Positions 54,839 through 64,000 of a stretch of DNA of 64,000 nt are shown here, piece after piece. Within the stretch, counting starts at the first letter, position 1. Each line of letters opens with the position of its first letter. This DNA comes from Robertmurraya massiliosenegalensis JC6. Its GTDB lineage: Bacteria > Bacillota > Bacilli > Bacillales > Cytobacillaceae. The stretch covers positions 15,174-79,173 of the forward strand of contig NZ_HE978513.1 of assembly GCF_000311725.1 (NCBI RefSeq), given 5' to 3'. The notes beneath the pieces were generated by a model. It did no database searches, was not told where the DNA came from, and was given only the letters and a program-made list of their open reading frames with translations. Made by a program: the position numbers and the translations under genes.

Positions 54839-56332
54839 TCACTCTTTTAATAAAATGGTGGATAAATAGGATTTCCAATCAAAAGGAAAAGTTATTGCCT
54901 CTGTTTTCTCCTCTTTTTTCCTAAATGGCTCAAAATCTATCCCACATACATCACAACAATCTTTAATCACTATTTTCTTTTCTTCATCAAAATAATTCAA
55001 GATTTTTTCTCTACGACATTGATGAGATTGTGCCCAATTCTTGATTTCTTCAATTTTTTTCTTCTTTAAGCTAGTTCTTTCTTCGACAAAACGGATAAAT
55101 TTTTTCATATTGGATTGCAAATATTCGGTACTTTCCATACTTTGAATAAAATCATTTATTAATCGCCATTGAATATCATTTAAGCCAGCAAAGTTCCGAA
55201 CCTCTTCCTCATGATATTGAATGGTGTTATGGGAAGAACCGTCCATCCATTCGATGACACGCTCAATTTGGAATTCATTTGGCAATTCATTTTCGACTAA
55301 ATGATAGGAAAGAGCTTCATCACCTGGTGCATATAACAAAATAGCTATGCTTTTTTTTCCGTCTCTTCCAGCACGTCCAATTTCTTGTAAATAGGATTCG
55401 ATTTGCAATGGCAGATGATAATGTATAATAAAACGAATATCTTCTTTGTTCACGCCCATGCCAAAAGCACTCGTAGCACAAATAAGATCAAGCTGACCAT
55501 GGATAAATTGTTGTTGAATCAGAGTTCGACTTTCTTGATCCATTCCTCCATGATAAGCCATCACGCTGTCTATTCCCCTAGACCTCAATCGTTCCACGAT
55601 GGCTTCTGCCCTCTTCCGACTTGAAAAATAGATGATCCCTGGTCCCTGTAAGGATGCAACTAAATCTAGAAGTCGTTGTTCTTTTAGTTCTGGATTCTCC
55701 ACTTCTTCGACCTTCAATGCGATATTAGGACGATCGACAGAAAATAGATGCTCTTCCCAAGAATGCAAATGTAAGGATTTGACAATATCACTTACTACTT
55801 CTTTCGTGGCAGTCGCTGTCAATGCTAATGTTAACGGATTATCCAGCTCTTCTCTTACCGAACCGAGCTTCATATAATCTGGGCGAAAATCATATCCCCA
55901 TTGCGATATACAATGAGCTTCATCTATGACAAATAAGGAAATGGACAAAGCTCGAAGCTTTTTCTTTATTTCCTGGAGATTTAGCATTTCAGGTGAAATG
56001 AAGATGAACTTATACTTTTTGAGTTGACTGAGCACCCTCATTCTCTCAGTCCCCGTTAAAAATGAGTTGAGGGCAATCACTCTTTTTTCTCCCTGCATTT
56101 GCATCTGTTCAACCTGGTCTTGCATCAGTGACAAGAGAGGAGAAACAATCACCACGGCACCTGGCAATAAATAGCCTGGAAGTTGATAGCACAATGATTT
56201 TCCTGTACCCGTAGGCAGAACAGCTACCGTATGTTTGCTGTCTATAACAGAAGACACAACCTCCTTTTGCCCAGGTCTAAATGAAGGAAAGCGGAAATGG
56301 TCTTGTAATTCTTTCTCTAAATTATGACTCAT
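54839..56332 (-). CDS. recQ: ATP-dependent DNA helicase RecQ (short form)
   Basis: RecQ unwinds DNA 3'-5' in recombination and repair. The 497-residue protein has Walker [18 protein letters not shown] box [19 protein letters not shown], helicase motif IV-VI region ([29 protein letters not shown]) and the zinc-binding cysteines ([16 protein letters not shown]). No HRDC domain follows, as in B. subtilis RecS/YpbC-type short forms. ATG 56332 is preferred over TTG 56344. It overlaps the end of ypbB by 11 bases. Confidence 0.93.
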   Translation of the reverse strand: MSHNLEKELQDHFRFPSFRPGQKEVVSSVIDSKHTVAVLPTGTGKSLCYQLPGYLLPGAVVIVSPLLSLMQDQVEQMQMQGEKRVIALNSFLTGTERMRVLSQLKKYKFIFISPEMLNLQEIKKKLRALSISLFVIDEAHCISQWGYDFRPDYMKLGSVREELDNPLTLALTATATKEVVSDIVKSLHLHSWEEHLFSVDRPNIALKVEEVENPELKEQRLLDLVASLQGPGIIYFSSRKRAEAIVERLRSRGIDSVMAYHGGMDQESRTLIQQQFIHGQLDLICATSAFGMGVNKEDIRFIIHYHLPLQIESYLQEIGRAGRDGKKSIAILLYAPGDEALSYHLVENELPNEFQIERVIEWMDGSSHNTIQYHEEEVRNFAGLNDIQWRLINDFIQSMESTEYLQSNMKKFIRFVEERTSLKKKKIEEIKNWAQSHQCRREKILNYFDEEKKIVIKDCCDVCGIDFEPFRKKEEKTEAITFPFDWKSYLSTILLKE

Positions 56333-57383
56333 CGTTATCACCAAATTTGCTCAACACTAAGCGTATTTGAAAATAGGTCGCTTCTGGTACCAATTCACGT
56401 ATATACCTTAATTGTTTAGATGCTGCCTCTTCGCGCGCTTTTAATATCAGATTCATTGTTTGCTTGTCCACAAAAGGGTCAATTTGAAATGATTTCATCT
56501 GAAGAGCAAGCTCCACAATATGATCCTGTATGGTACTGACTTTCAATTTTCTTATTTGCGCGATTCTTTCAATTGAAAGTCCTTTATTTAAGAGGTCTAA
56601 CGTTTTTTTACTCGATTCTGTAATCTGGAAAGTGGTTTGCAAATCCATTATTAGAGAGGATAAAAGGGCAAATCTCCCTGGAACATTTTGAACTTTTTCC
56701 AATATATAATGTAGTAATGCTTGAAACTGGTATTGGTACAGCGTTTGCTCCATCTCTAGATAATCACATGCTTGTTTTTCCGTTAATCCAATGTTTTCGT
56801 AACCTGTAAAACGAATAACTAAAACATTGGGACTGATTTCAGCACTCTGATCCAGTACAAGGTGAAGTTCTTCATAGAGATTTCGACTAAATTCCTTACG
56901 ATTAAGCCGATGATGTAAGAAAAAACTTTTTAACCAGTTAAGCAAATGTCTATTTCTCTGAATTGGAATGTAATTCCGATCTTTATTCACTAAATGGGAG
57001 GTGACTTGAACCACTAATGATAATCTTTGCCAAAATACCTCTGAATACTGATAATTCCAGCCATCTAAATAAGATAAAAAAGGATAACTTTTCAACTCAT
57101 TCTCCAAAAACACTCTTCCATCATCCGTTAGAACGTAATGCTGCTCCTTCGTTAGAACAATTAAATTTAATCTTTCAAGCTCGATAATGATGTTCTCGTA
57201 TTGTTTTCTAGTTAACGAATTATATGTTCTATAAAATTGCGTAATTTGGAAAAGATGTGCATCTTGGATCGTTTGGGAAGATTTCTTTCCGCATAGGAGA
57301 TGATATAAAGAGTAAATCGTTCTCTCACTATTTATTCTTTGTAAACATAGAAGAACGACCAAATGTAAAAAAGGAGTTGGCAT
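56322..57383 (-). CDS. ypbB: Helix-turn-helix protein YpbB
   Basis: This is a 353-residue protein found directly upstream of recQ in Bacillus. The C-terminal part has a helix-turn-helix like that seen at the end of RecQ helicases ([38 protein letters not shown]), so it may supply a domain missing from the short RecQ. The N-terminal 230 residues are helical with no recognised motif. ATG 57383 has AGGGTGATA upstream. The recQ start overlaps its end. Confidence 0.82.
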   Translation of the reverse strand: MPTPFLHLVVLLCLQRINSERTIYSLYHLLCGKKSSQTIQDAHLFQITQFYRTYNSLTRKQYENIIIELERLNLIVLTKEQHYVLTDDGRVFLENELKSYPFLSYLDGWNYQYSEVFWQRLSLVVQVTSHLVNKDRNYIPIQRNRHLLNWLKSFFLHHRLNRKEFSRNLYEELHLVLDQSAEISPNVLVIRFTGYENIGLTEKQACDYLEMEQTLYQYQFQALLHYILEKVQNVPGRFALLSSLIMDLQTTFQITESSKKTLDLLNKGLSIERIAQIRKLKVSTIQDHIVELALQMKSFQIDPFVDKQTMNLILKAREEAASKQLRYIRELVPEATYFQIRLVLSKFGDNDES

Positions 57384-57559
57384 TCTATCACCCTATTACT
57401 ATATTTTGGAAAATAATGGATTAAAAGATTCTATAAACAACGATACAAGTATTTCTATAATTCGACTTGTTTCTCCATTTATTTTACCATGAAAACGAAG
57501 GAAAGGATCATATTCCATTCGAAAACGTTGTTATGATAAGCATTCTCATTATTTTTTTA

Positions 57560-57588
57560 TTGAAATGTTCCTCATACAGTTTTACAAT
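57560..57588 (+). promoter_or_regulatory. Sigma-A promoter of fer
   Basis: TTGAAA and TACAAT are separated by exactly 17 bases. The expected start lies near 57595, giving a leader of about 69 bases. Confidence 0.55.
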
Positions 57589-57636
57589 AAAGGATGAGGG
57601 ATACGTTTCAGATACTTTATGAAATGTAAAAAATAA

Positions 57637-57912
<276 letters not shown>

Positions 57913-57920
57913 AATACAAA

Positions 57921-57953
57921 AAACTCCTCTCTTACATTAGAGAGGAGTTTTTT
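57921..57953 (+). terminator. Bidirectional terminator between fer and ribU
   Basis: AACTCCTCTC pairs with GAGAGGAGTT around about nine bases; runs of T follow on the plus strand and of A precede it. Confidence 0.85.
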
Positions 57954-57994
57954 TCAATTTATATAAAAGCATTTCCTTCATTTTCGAAGAAACA

Positions 57995-58576
57995 TTATTT
58001 AAAAGCAATCTGCCGCTGTTTACCAATCCACGTACTCATTCTAGTAAAGAGAAGCATGAATACGATTGAAATCATGATTCCTTTTAGAATATTAAATGGA
58101 AGAATACCTGCCACAATCATTTGGCGTGCTTCCTCCCCTGACATCGCTGGGAATCCCATAAACATCGTGTAAGCTGGTAAAAAGATAAAATAATTCAATA
58201 CGCTCATAACAAGAGCCATCAAAATGGTTGACGTTAATAAGGCATATGTCATTCCCTTTTTCGTTTTCAGTTTCTCATAGATGTAATATGCAGGTACTAC
58301 GAATAGAACGCCTGCGACGAAATTCGAGAAATGCCCGACTGGAATACCAGTATCACTGCTTGTCAAAATGTAATCTAAAACATTCTTAAATAATTCAACC
58401 AATACCCCTGCAACTGGACCAAAAATAAGCGCTGCAATTAAGGCAGGAATATCACTAAAATCCACCATTAAAAACTTTGGAAAAGGTGGTAGCGGAAAGT
58501 TTAAGAGCATCAGAACAAACCCGATACTACTCAACATTCCAATTGAGACTAAAGCTTTGACATTGTACTTCTTCAT
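57995..58576 (-). CDS. ribU: Riboflavin ECF transporter S component RibU
   Basis: RibU (YpaA/FmnP) is the substrate-binding membrane subunit of an energy-coupling factor importer for riboflavin. It has 193 residues, six helices, and the typical MLNFPLPPFPKFLMVDFSDIPALIAALIFGPVAG block in the first half. The ATPase and EcfT units are elsewhere. The FMN riboswitch at 58804-58986 with a terminator confirms the vitamin. AGGAGAGAG precedes the ATG. Confidence 0.95.
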   Translation of the reverse strand: MKKYNVKALVSIGMLSSIGFVLMLLNFPLPPFPKFLMVDFSDIPALIAALIFGPVAGVLVELFKNVLDYILTSSDTGIPVGHFSNFVAGVLFVVPAYYIYEKLKTKKGMTYALLTSTILMALVMSVLNYFIFLPAYTMFMGFPAMSGEEARQMIVAGILPFNILKGIMISIVFMLLFTRMSTWIGKQRQIAFK

Positions 58577-58705
58577 TTTCCTCTCTCCTTTTTAGGATCC
58601 ATCTCTCCTAAAGAAGAAAGGTTCAGCATTACTAAGCTTGCCTAATTTAGAATCATACAATGATGTCCATAAAACGTATTCACTTTTTAAACATCATCCT
58701 ATTAT

Positions 58706-58750
58706 CCCAATAAAACAGAAACTCCCCCAAGTAAACTTGAGGGAGAATTA
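58706..58750 (-). terminator. Riboswitch-controlled terminator upstream of ribU
   Basis: On the minus strand CTCCCTCAAG pairs with CTTGGGGGAG around TTTA, followed by TTTCTGTTTTATT. Lying between the FMN aptamer and ribU, it is the likely expression platform. Confidence 0.8.
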
Positions 58751-58803
58751 CGGCACGCTTAATAAACATTCAAACTAGCAAAATTTGAACGTTTGCAGAA
58801 CCT

Positions 58804-58986
58804 CCATCTTCTCCCATCCAGACTATACTGTCGGCTTTGGAATTGCACCAAATCCTGCCAAAGCATTTGTCTATATTCAAGAAGCATTTCTTCTCGAATA
58901 CAACTCCATGCTTATTAGTGGCTCGCGGGCTTTAGAGAAAAATATCTCATTACCGCCGGTCGGGAATTACACCCTGCCCCGAAGAT
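58804..58986 (-). ncRNA. FMN riboswitch (RFN element) of ribU
   Basis: Read on the minus strand it starts ATCTTCGGGGCAGGGTG and includes the conserved CCCGACCGGCGGT, AGCCCGCGAGC, GCAGGATTTGGTG and CCGACAGT blocks. It ends AGTCTGGATGGGAGAAGATG, whose last bases pair with the first. All six stems of the RFN fold can be drawn. FMN binding should favour the downstream terminator and turn off ribU. Confidence 0.95.
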
Positions 58987-59010
58987 AGACCAATATTTAA
59001 TTACATCATT

Positions 59011-59039
59011 ATTATAGCGTACTAAAGCTTCTTTGTGAA
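59011..59039 (-). promoter_or_regulatory. Sigma-A promoter of the ribU transcript
   Basis: On the minus strand TTCACA and TATAAT are separated by 17 bases, with the FMN aptamer starting about 25 bases downstream. Confidence 0.6.
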
Positions 59040-59070
59040 GAACTTAACCTTATACTCCTTATTTTTGTTA

Positions 59071-59099
59071 TTTTCAACGATTTTATGGTAAATTATAAT
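59071..59099 (+). promoter_or_regulatory. Candidate sigma-A promoter of ppaC
   Basis: A consensus TATAAT at 59094-59099 has a weak TTTTCA 17 bases upstream; the ppaC start is 75 bases further on. It is divergent from the ribU promoter. Confidence 0.4.
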
Positions 59100-59173
59100 A
59101 GGAATTTCATAAAAAGATAGGCCAATCGCTTTAGAAAGAAACCTATCAACATTTTATGTTAAAGGAGATAAAC

Positions 59174-60106
59174 ATGGATAAAATTCTTATTTTCGGTCAC
59201 AAAAATCCAGATACGGATACGATTTGTTCTGCAATTGCATATTCTCATTTAAAAAATCAACTTGGACTAGATACTGAGCCAGTTCGCTTAGGCGAGATAA
59301 ACGGTGAAACGGAGTATGCTCTTAAAACATTTGATCACGAGGTACCTCGTCTTATTACTACTGTCGCTTCAGAAACGAAGCAAGTTATTTTAGTCGATCA
59401 TAATGAACGTCAACAAAGTGCAAATGACATCAACGAAGTACGTGTTTTAGAAGTAATTGACCACCATCGAATCGCTAATTTTGAAACGAGTGAACCTTTA
59501 TACTATCGTGCAGAGCCTGTAGGATGTACTGCTACTATTCTTAAAAAGCTTTACAAAGAAAATAACATAGAAATCGAAAAGAATATTGCAGGTTTAATGC
59601 TTTCAGCAATCATTTCTGATTCTTTATTATTCAAATCCCCTACTTGCACAGAAGAAGACATCCAAGCGGCACGTGAACTAGCTCAAATCGCTGGAGTAGA
59701 CGTGGAGAAGTATGGCTTAGACATGCTTAAAGCGGGAGCTGATTTAAGCCAGAAATCGATTGAGCAATTAATCACCCTAGATGCGAAAGAATTCCAAATG
59801 GGAACAAGGAAGGTTGAAGTCGCACAGGTTAATACAGTTGATGTTCAAGATGTCCTTTCAAGACAGACTGAATTAGAAGCAGCACTTCAAACTGTCATTG
59901 ACAAGAAAGGCTTAGATTTATTTGTTTTTGTGATCACGGATATTTTAAACAGTGATTCAACTGCTATCGCTTTAGGTCAATCAGCTGATGCTGTAGAAGA
60001 AGCCTATGATGTGAAATTAGAAAACCATTCAGCCCTATTAAAAGGGGTTGTTTCTCGTAAAAAACAAATTGTTCCAGTCCTAACAGACGTTTTGAACAAA
60101 AGATAA
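59174..60106 (+). CDS. ppaC: Manganese-dependent inorganic pyrophosphatase
   Basis: This family II (DHH) pyrophosphatase hydrolyses pyrophosphate in the cytoplasm. The 310-residue protein shows the metal sites in [29 protein letters not shown] and [11 protein letters not shown], and the C-terminal DHHA2 domain with SRKKQIVP (substrate-binding Arg/Lys). No CBS insert is present. ATG 59174 has AAAGGAGAT upstream; the in-frame start at 59156 does not. In B. subtilis ppaC is at another locus. Confidence 0.95.
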   Translation: MDKILIFGHKNPDTDTICSAIAYSHLKNQLGLDTEPVRLGEINGETEYALKTFDHEVPRLITTVASETKQVILVDHNERQQSANDINEVRVLEVIDHHRIANFETSEPLYYRAEPVGCTATILKKLYKENNIEIEKNIAGLMLSAIISDSLLFKSPTCTEEDIQAARELAQIAGVDVEKYGLDMLKAGADLSQKSIEQLITLDAKEFQMGTRKVEVAQVNTVDVQDVLSRQTELEAALQTVIDKKGLDLFVFVITDILNSDSTAIALGQSADAVEEAYDVKLENHSALLKGVVSRKKQIVPVLTDVLNKR

Positions 60107-60116
60107 TGAATACGTA

Positions 60117-60154
60117 AAAAATCGTAGGTTCAATGTTGGCCTACGATTTTTTTA
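60117..60154 (+). terminator. Terminator after ppaC
   Basis: AATCGTAGG pairs with CCTACGATT around 11 bases and seven T bases follow. Confidence 0.85.
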
Positions 60155-60174
60155 TTGATATCAAGGAATTTACA

Positions 60175-60260
60175 AATTCCCTCGACTTAATGTTCGTACA
60201 AACAGTAAGAATATCGTTATGAAAAAATAACAGGAAAAATTCCGCTTAATGGTGAGAGAT
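60175..60260 (+). repeat. Further copy of the ATAACAGGAAAAATTCCGC repeat
   Basis: The unit at 60227-60250 is preceded by CCCTCGACTT and a CAGT...ATATCGTTATGA stretch and followed by GGTGAGAGATGGTTG. Both flanks also occur beside the copies at 36.25-36.50 kb. The longer unit of about 85 bases is thus shared between two intergenic regions 24 kb apart. Confidence 0.7.
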
Positions 60261-60377
60261 GGTTGAATCGAATGAGACAAACTGAAGCTCCTTACATTTT
60301 GTAGGAGGTTTTTCTTACTTATTTATGTCATCTACCACAGAAAGCGTTTTCATATTAATACGAACATTAATTCTTCA

Positions 60378-60406
60378 TTGACAGATTAATATTCGTTTTG
60401 TAAAAT
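60378..60406 (+). promoter_or_regulatory. Sigma-A promoter of serA
   Basis: A consensus TTGACA is 17 bases from TAAAAT. The start site would be near 60413, 29 bases before the ATG. Confidence 0.7.
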
Positions 60407-60418
60407 AATCAGAAAATT
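60404..60418 (+). promoter_or_regulatory. CodY-like box over the serA start site
   Basis: AATAATCAGAAAATT matches 13 of 15 positions of the CodY consensus AATTTTCWGAAAATT and overlaps the -10 element and start point of the serA promoter, where binding would repress. Confidence 0.5.
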
Positions 60419-60441
60419 GATAATTAGTGGGAGATGTTCAA

Positions 60442-62016
60442 ATGTATCAAGTTTTAGTAGCTGATGCAATTAATGCAGAAGGCTTACAGCCATTATTAGA
60501 CTATGCAGACGCTCAATTAATTGAAAAAAAAGTCACAGATGCAGATGTCGACTTAGAAAAAATTGACGCCATCCTTGTAAGAAGTGCAACCAAAGTGACC
60601 GAAGAACTCCTTGAAAAAATGCCCCAACTAAAAATCATCGCCAGAGCAGGTGTCGGTGTTGATAATATAGATGTTGATGCAGCAACGAAACGAGGAATTA
60701 TTGTCGTCAATGCTCCAGATGGAAATACGATTTCAACTGCTGAGCATACTTTTGCGATGATGGCCTCATTAATGCGTAATATTCCTCAAGCACATGCTTC
60801 TGTTAAAAATATGGAATGGAAAAGAAATACCTTTGTTGGAAATGAATTATATGGAAAGGCACTTGGAATCGTTGGATTAGGTAGAATCGGATCAGAAATT
60901 GCAAAAAGAGCAAAAGTTTTCGGAATGACAGTACTCGTCTTTGATCCTTTCCTAACCAAAGAAAGAGCACAAAGTCTAAATGTCCAAAGCTGTACACTTG
61001 ACGAAGTACTTGAACAGGCTGATATTATCACTGTACATACCCCTCTAACAAGTGAAACAAAAGGGCTAATCAATGAACAAGCATTGGAAAAAACGAAAAA
61101 AGGTGTTTATTTTCTAAATTGTGCCCGTGGTGGGATCATCGATGAACAAGCATTAGCTGTCTTTATCGGAAATGGACATGTTGCAGGTGCTGCCCTTGAT
61201 GTATTTGAAGTGGAGCCACCAGGAGAGCACCCGCTTTTAAAATTCGATAATGTGATCGTGACCCCACATTTAGGAGCTTCTACGAAAGAAGCACAATTAA
61301 ACGTGGCAACACAGGTGGCACAGGAAGTAAGAACGTATTTTGAAGATAAACCGGTCACAAACTCGATCAATCTTCCAGCTATGTCAAAGGATATTTATGA
61401 TAAGATCCGCCCATTCCACCATCTATCAAAGCAGATTGGCTCTATCTTATCTCAATGTGTAAAAGAAGGTGTTCATGAATTATCGATTACTTATGCGGGA
61501 AGTGTCTCAGATCTTGAAACAACCTACTTAACAAAAGCACTTTTATCCGGTTTCTTTAAGAACCGAATTGACGTCCATGTAAATGAGGTTAACGCTCTTC
61601 TTACCGCAAAAGAACGTGGTATTACCGTCGGTGAAAAAATTTCAACGAACTCTTTTGGCTATGCAAACAGTATTACCGTCACTGCTAAAATTGAAAATAG
61701 ACAGTTTACCCTTAGAGGTACCTATATCGATCATTACGGTCCTCGAATTGTCTATATGAATGATTTCAATATTGATTTTCACCCTGAAGGAAATTTACTC
61801 TATATACAACATATGGATCGCCCAGGTGTCATTGGCCGCGTTGGGAAAATATTAGGCGATCATTCTATTAATATAGCGACCATGCAAGTAGGTCGAAAGG
61901 AAGCAGGTGGTGAAGCCAGTATGGTTCTATCCTTTGATAAACCACTAGAATCTACTGCTTTCGAATTGCTTTCAAAACTAGATGATATCGTAATAATGAA
62001 TCAAATTAGCCTTTAA
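60442..62016 (+). CDS. serA: D-3-phosphoglycerate dehydrogenase
   Basis: SerA oxidises 3-phosphoglycerate, the first step of serine synthesis. The 524-residue long form has an NAD fold ([21 protein letters not shown], near 140), the catalytic Arg in [10 protein letters not shown], Glu in DVFEVEPP and His in VTPHLGAST. The ASB domain follows (about 320-440), with a C-terminal ACT domain ([23 protein letters not shown]) that may sense serine. ATG 60442 has GGGAGATG upstream; the in-frame start at 60427 overlaps that. Its terminator overlaps the end of the convergent M23 gene. Confidence 0.97.
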   Translation: MYQVLVADAINAEGLQPLLDYADAQLIEKKVTDADVDLEKIDAILVRSATKVTEELLEKMPQLKIIARAGVGVDNIDVDAATKRGIIVVNAPDGNTISTAEHTFAMMASLMRNIPQAHASVKNMEWKRNTFVGNELYGKALGIVGLGRIGSEIAKRAKVFGMTVLVFDPFLTKERAQSLNVQSCTLDEVLEQADIITVHTPLTSETKGLINEQALEKTKKGVYFLNCARGGIIDEQALAVFIGNGHVAGAALDVFEVEPPGEHPLLKFDNVIVTPHLGASTKEAQLNVATQVAQEVRTYFEDKPVTNSINLPAMSKDIYDKIRPFHHLSKQIGSILSQCVKEGVHELSITYAGSVSDLETTYLTKALLSGFFKNRIDVHVNEVNALLTAKERGITVGEKISTNSFGYANSITVTAKIENRQFTLRGTYIDHYGPRIVYMNDFNIDFHPEGNLLYIQHMDRPGVIGRVGKILGDHSINIATMQVGRKEAGGEASMVLSFDKPLESTAFELLSKLDDIVIMNQISL

Positions 62017-62028
62017 TAATTATTTGGG

Positions 62029-62056
62029 ATCGGAGGAGCAAATCCTCCGATTTTTT
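62029..62056 (+). terminator. Terminator after serA
   Basis: ATCGGAGGA pairs with TCCTCCGAT around GCAAA and six T bases follow. Confidence 0.9.
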
Positions 62057-63101
62057 ATGGTTTCTTAATGGTTAGTACTTGTTGTGGATGAATAACTTCA
62101 TTACTCAAATGATTGATTTCCTTCAAATCTTCTACCGTTAAATTGGCTTCCTTGGCTATGCTTTCCAATGAGTCTCCAGGTTGAACAATATATTGTTCAT
62201 CAGAAAGCTCCTCTATAATTAATTGTTGATTTGGCAGAATGACATCATCGGTCAATTGATTTGATTCCATAATGCTAACAACAGATGATTCATATTTTTC
62301 AGCTAGGTCCCATAAAGTATCTCCGCTTTGAACGATGTGAATCACTTCCTCTGATGCCGCTTCTCCACTTTCCTCACGATCTGCTTCTTCTTCCCCTTTC
62401 AATAATTCGAAATCGCTACTAAGTAAATATTTCGACAAATCATCTATGGATGCTGTTTCAATCGTTTGATTTTCTTGTGTAGTCTCACTCTCCTGTTTTT
62501 CCTCGACAACTACATTCTCTTTGTCTGTTTCTTCCATTATTCCTGCAACCTGTCCATTTTTCCGTTGCTCTACCATAGCTTGAACTGTTTCTCCTACATC
62601 AACTTTTCCAAGAATAACAACAGGATTAAGAGAGTTTTCTTTATTTACTGTCCATTCATGTTTATGTACTTCAAAATGCAAATGCACACCAGAGGAGCGG
62701 CCCGTACTTCCCATATCTCCTATTATTTCTCCTTGTTTTACCTTTTGTCCTTCACTTACTTTACGTTTACTGAGATGTGCATACACAGTTTCAAAATGAT
62801 TCGGGTGCTTGACGAATACGACATGCCCATAAGAACTGGAGTAATATGACCTTGTAACAATCCCTTCGTCTACCACATGAATCGGTGTTCCAAGTCCACC
62901 TGCAATATCAATCCCTTTATGTTTTCCGTTCCTCGTTCCGTATGTATCTGTTATGACTCCATCCGCTGGCCACATCCAATGTGCCGCCGCTTCCTGTATA
63001 TCAATGGTTTCCGCTTGCGTATTTTTTCCTCCTATAAATAACAGGCTTATAAAAAAGGCCATGATCCCAGCAATTAATAAACGTTTTGCAAAGTCTCTCA
63101 T
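62055..63101 (-). CDS. M23 endopeptidase with two LysM domains
   Basis: This secreted or membrane-anchored cell-wall protein has 348 residues. An N-terminal hydrophobic segment (about residues 8-27) comes first. An M23/LytM domain follows, with zinc ligands in GKHKGIDIAGG (His and Asp) and VHLHFEVH (His-x-His). An acidic linker (about 190-255) leads to two LysM domains (IHIVQSGDTLWDLAEKYESS and YIVQPGDSLESIAKEANLT). It probably cuts peptide cross-bridges of peptidoglycan. Which wall process it serves is not shown. It has AAGGAGGAT upstream. Confidence 0.88.
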   Translation of the reverse strand: MRDFAKRLLIAGIMAFFISLLFIGGKNTQAETIDIQEAAAHWMWPADGVITDTYGTRNGKHKGIDIAGGLGTPIHVVDEGIVTRSYYSSSYGHVVFVKHPNHFETVYAHLSKRKVSEGQKVKQGEIIGDMGSTGRSSGVHLHFEVHKHEWTVNKENSLNPVVILGKVDVGETVQAMVEQRKNGQVAGIMEETDKENVVVEEKQESETTQENQTIETASIDDLSKYLLSSDFELLKGEEEADREESGEAASEEVIHIVQSGDTLWDLAEKYESSVVSIMESNQLTDDVILPNQQLIIEELSDEQYIVQPGDSLESIAKEANLTVEDLKEINHLSNEVIHPQQVLTIKKP

Positions 63102-63290
63102 TAGTATCCTCCTTAATTTGAGCTTTTCCCTACACGATATGACAGCATGTACTTTGTTAGAACTGCGAATTAAGCGGAGTAAAATGAAAAACCTCTGAAA
63201 TCCTCTTCCCCCTAAGCACTACCACTTTACAGAGACACATTTGTTATTATTTGGATAGCTTTCGTTTTTTTATACAAAAAATTTTTATTA
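63102..63290. other. Spacer between the M23 gene and the rsiX-like gene
   Basis: No gene is seen; it should hold the promoter of the M23 gene. Confidence 0.3.
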
Positions 63291-63322
63291 AGAATTAAAA
63301 AAGACCAGCTAATTAGCTGATC
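63291..63322 (-). terminator. Terminator after the rsiX-like gene
   Basis: GATCAGCTAATTAGCTGGTC forms a stem on the minus strand followed by TTTTTTAATT. Confidence 0.75.
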
Positions 63323-64000
63323 CTAGTTCAGTAAATCCATTTTATTTGGTGCGACAGGAACATTTATTTCCTTGTTAAAGGTAAATTTTCCAATACTTTC
63401 AAGATTATTGTATTCTATTTTTACTTTCTCAAAATCAAATTCTTTTGCTGTTAGTAATATTGCTTCGATGGTTTGCAAGATGGTAGGAGTGTCAGAAACC
63501 TCTGATTTCTCTTTAAGCTGCAGGGTTAACATTTCCTTATCCTCCGAGTGAACTTCTTCTATCTCTAAATTCTCTGGTATTGAAGCCTCTAATTGATGAG
63601 TATTGACATTTTCCTTCATCGCATCCAGGGCTGATTCGACATTATTAAACGTACCACCATATGGGACTAGATATGGGGTCCTTGAATTCGTTCCTGAGTA
63701 ATAAAAATAATAAGCAAAGTTTGCGTCTTCTGACAGATCTAATGTCTGTAAATTCCCACTATTTCCCATTTCAATTCCTGGTTGATCATCCGTATATAAT
63801 TCAATTCCGTTCAATCCTAGAGTTTTAGCTGTTCGTTTAAGTGCTGAAGTAAATGCGATTTCATTTGAAGAGCCTTGTAAAGTTTGCCCACTTGGAATAT
63901 TCACCTTTAAAATTCCATCTTCATCCACTGATAACTCTACGTCTTTTAGCGGGAAATACTCTTTTAGGCCCCATTCATTTTCAAGTAATTTTGGCATCGT
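63323..64000 (-). CDS. rsiX: RsiX-like anti-sigma-X factor, C-terminal part (runs off the window end)
   Basis: The visible 225 or so residues form a soluble, acidic domain with two similar halves. Each has a GerMN-like pattern (LSVDEDGILKVNIPSG... and ...ILQTIEAILLTAKEFDFEKVKIEYNNLESIGKF). A likely extracellular domain without a membrane helix fits the C-terminal region of anti-sigma-X factor RsiX, whose gene lies next to serA in B. subtilis with sigX upstream. The frame is open to the window edge, so the true start and the membrane anchor lie outside. The assignment rests mostly on position and end similarity. Confidence 0.6.
   Translation of the reverse strand, partial: TMPKLLENEWGLKEYFPLKDVELSVDEDGILKVNIPSGQTLQGSSNEIAFTSALKRTAKTLGLNGIELYTDDQPGIEMGNSGNLQTLDLSEDANFAYYFYYSGTNSRTPYLVPYGGTFNNVESALDAMKENVNTHQLEASIPENLEIEEVHSEDKEMLTLQLKEKSEVSDTPTILQTIEAILLTAKEFDFEKVKIEYNNLESIGKFTFNKEINVPVAPNKMDLLN

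Noticed and set aside
60156-60377. T-box or other riboswitch ahead of serA
   Set aside because: No T-box sequence or conserved riboswitch core was found; the repeat unit and a plain promoter explain the gap.
62466-62849. 127-codon plus-strand frame
   Set aside because: Antisense to the M23/LysM gene; rich in Phe and Tyr as expected of the reverse of Glu/Lys-rich coding DNA.

Overview
The window is a stretch of a low-GC, endospore-forming Bacillaceae chromosome (Bacillus sensu lato). The evidence is gene content and order. From about 8.1 kb onward it follows the Bacillus subtilis ypjB-to-serA region nearly gene for gene, with sporulation genes (ypjB, spoIVA, ypeB-sleB, cotJABC), menaquinone-dependent respiration genes (qcrABC, hepS-menG-hepT) and Bacillus-type strong Shine-Dalgarno sequences, including some TTG and GTG starts. 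The species cannot be fixed from the sequence.

Region 1 (1-8105) is a graveyard of mobile DNA. An IS110-type transposase gene is split at one point into two collinear halves (595-1224 and 6873-7341). The 5.6-kb insert between them looks like a decayed three-recombinase transposon: three tandem tyrosine-recombinase genes on the minus strand with overlapping or abutting ends, a convergent zinc-ribbon (DUF6431-like) gene and a small DUF5348-like gene. The third recombinase gene was hit again by a full-length IS66 element (2835-5161, perfect 8-bp target duplication) and by a 259-bp IS21-like remnant (2422-2680, 5-bp target duplication). A truncated IS200-type tnpA lies outside the nest. This block sits directly downstream of ypjB.

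Region 2 (8106-30900, all minus strand) runs ypjB-ypjA, the bc1-type quinol oxidase genes qcrCBA, ypiF-ypiB-ypiA, and the aromatic supraoperon (aroC-aroB-aroH-hisC-tyrA-aroA). Next come cheR, ndk, hepT-menG-hepS, mtrB, folE, hbs, spoIVA and yphF. The trpEDCFBA block that B. subtilis carries between aroH and hisC is cleanly absent, yet mtrB (the tryptophan-sensing TRAP regulator) is kept. An extra amidohydrolase-like gene of unknown function lies between aroA and ypiA.

Region 3 (30900-45100) holds yphE, gpsA, der, a YIEGIA membrane-protein pair, yphA, a small plus-strand ypzI gene, fni, an S1-like protein gene, an acyltransferase gene, cmk, ypfB, motI, the germination pair sleB-ypeB, and prsW.

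Region 4 (45100-64000) has an asparaginase gene, ypdA, a glutamate dehydrogenase gene with a perfect CcpA cre sequence upstream, ypbH, ypbG, a CBS-domain gene, the plus-strand cotJABC operon, ypbF-ypbE-ypbD-recQ-ypbB, and fer. It continues with ribU behind an FMN riboswitch, ppaC, serA with a CodY-like box on its promoter, an M23/LysM endopeptidase gene, and the 3' part of an rsiX-like gene at the window edge. A family of short palindromic repeats recurs at 36.3-36.5 kb and 60.2 kb. I saw no rRNA, tRNA or CRISPR array.
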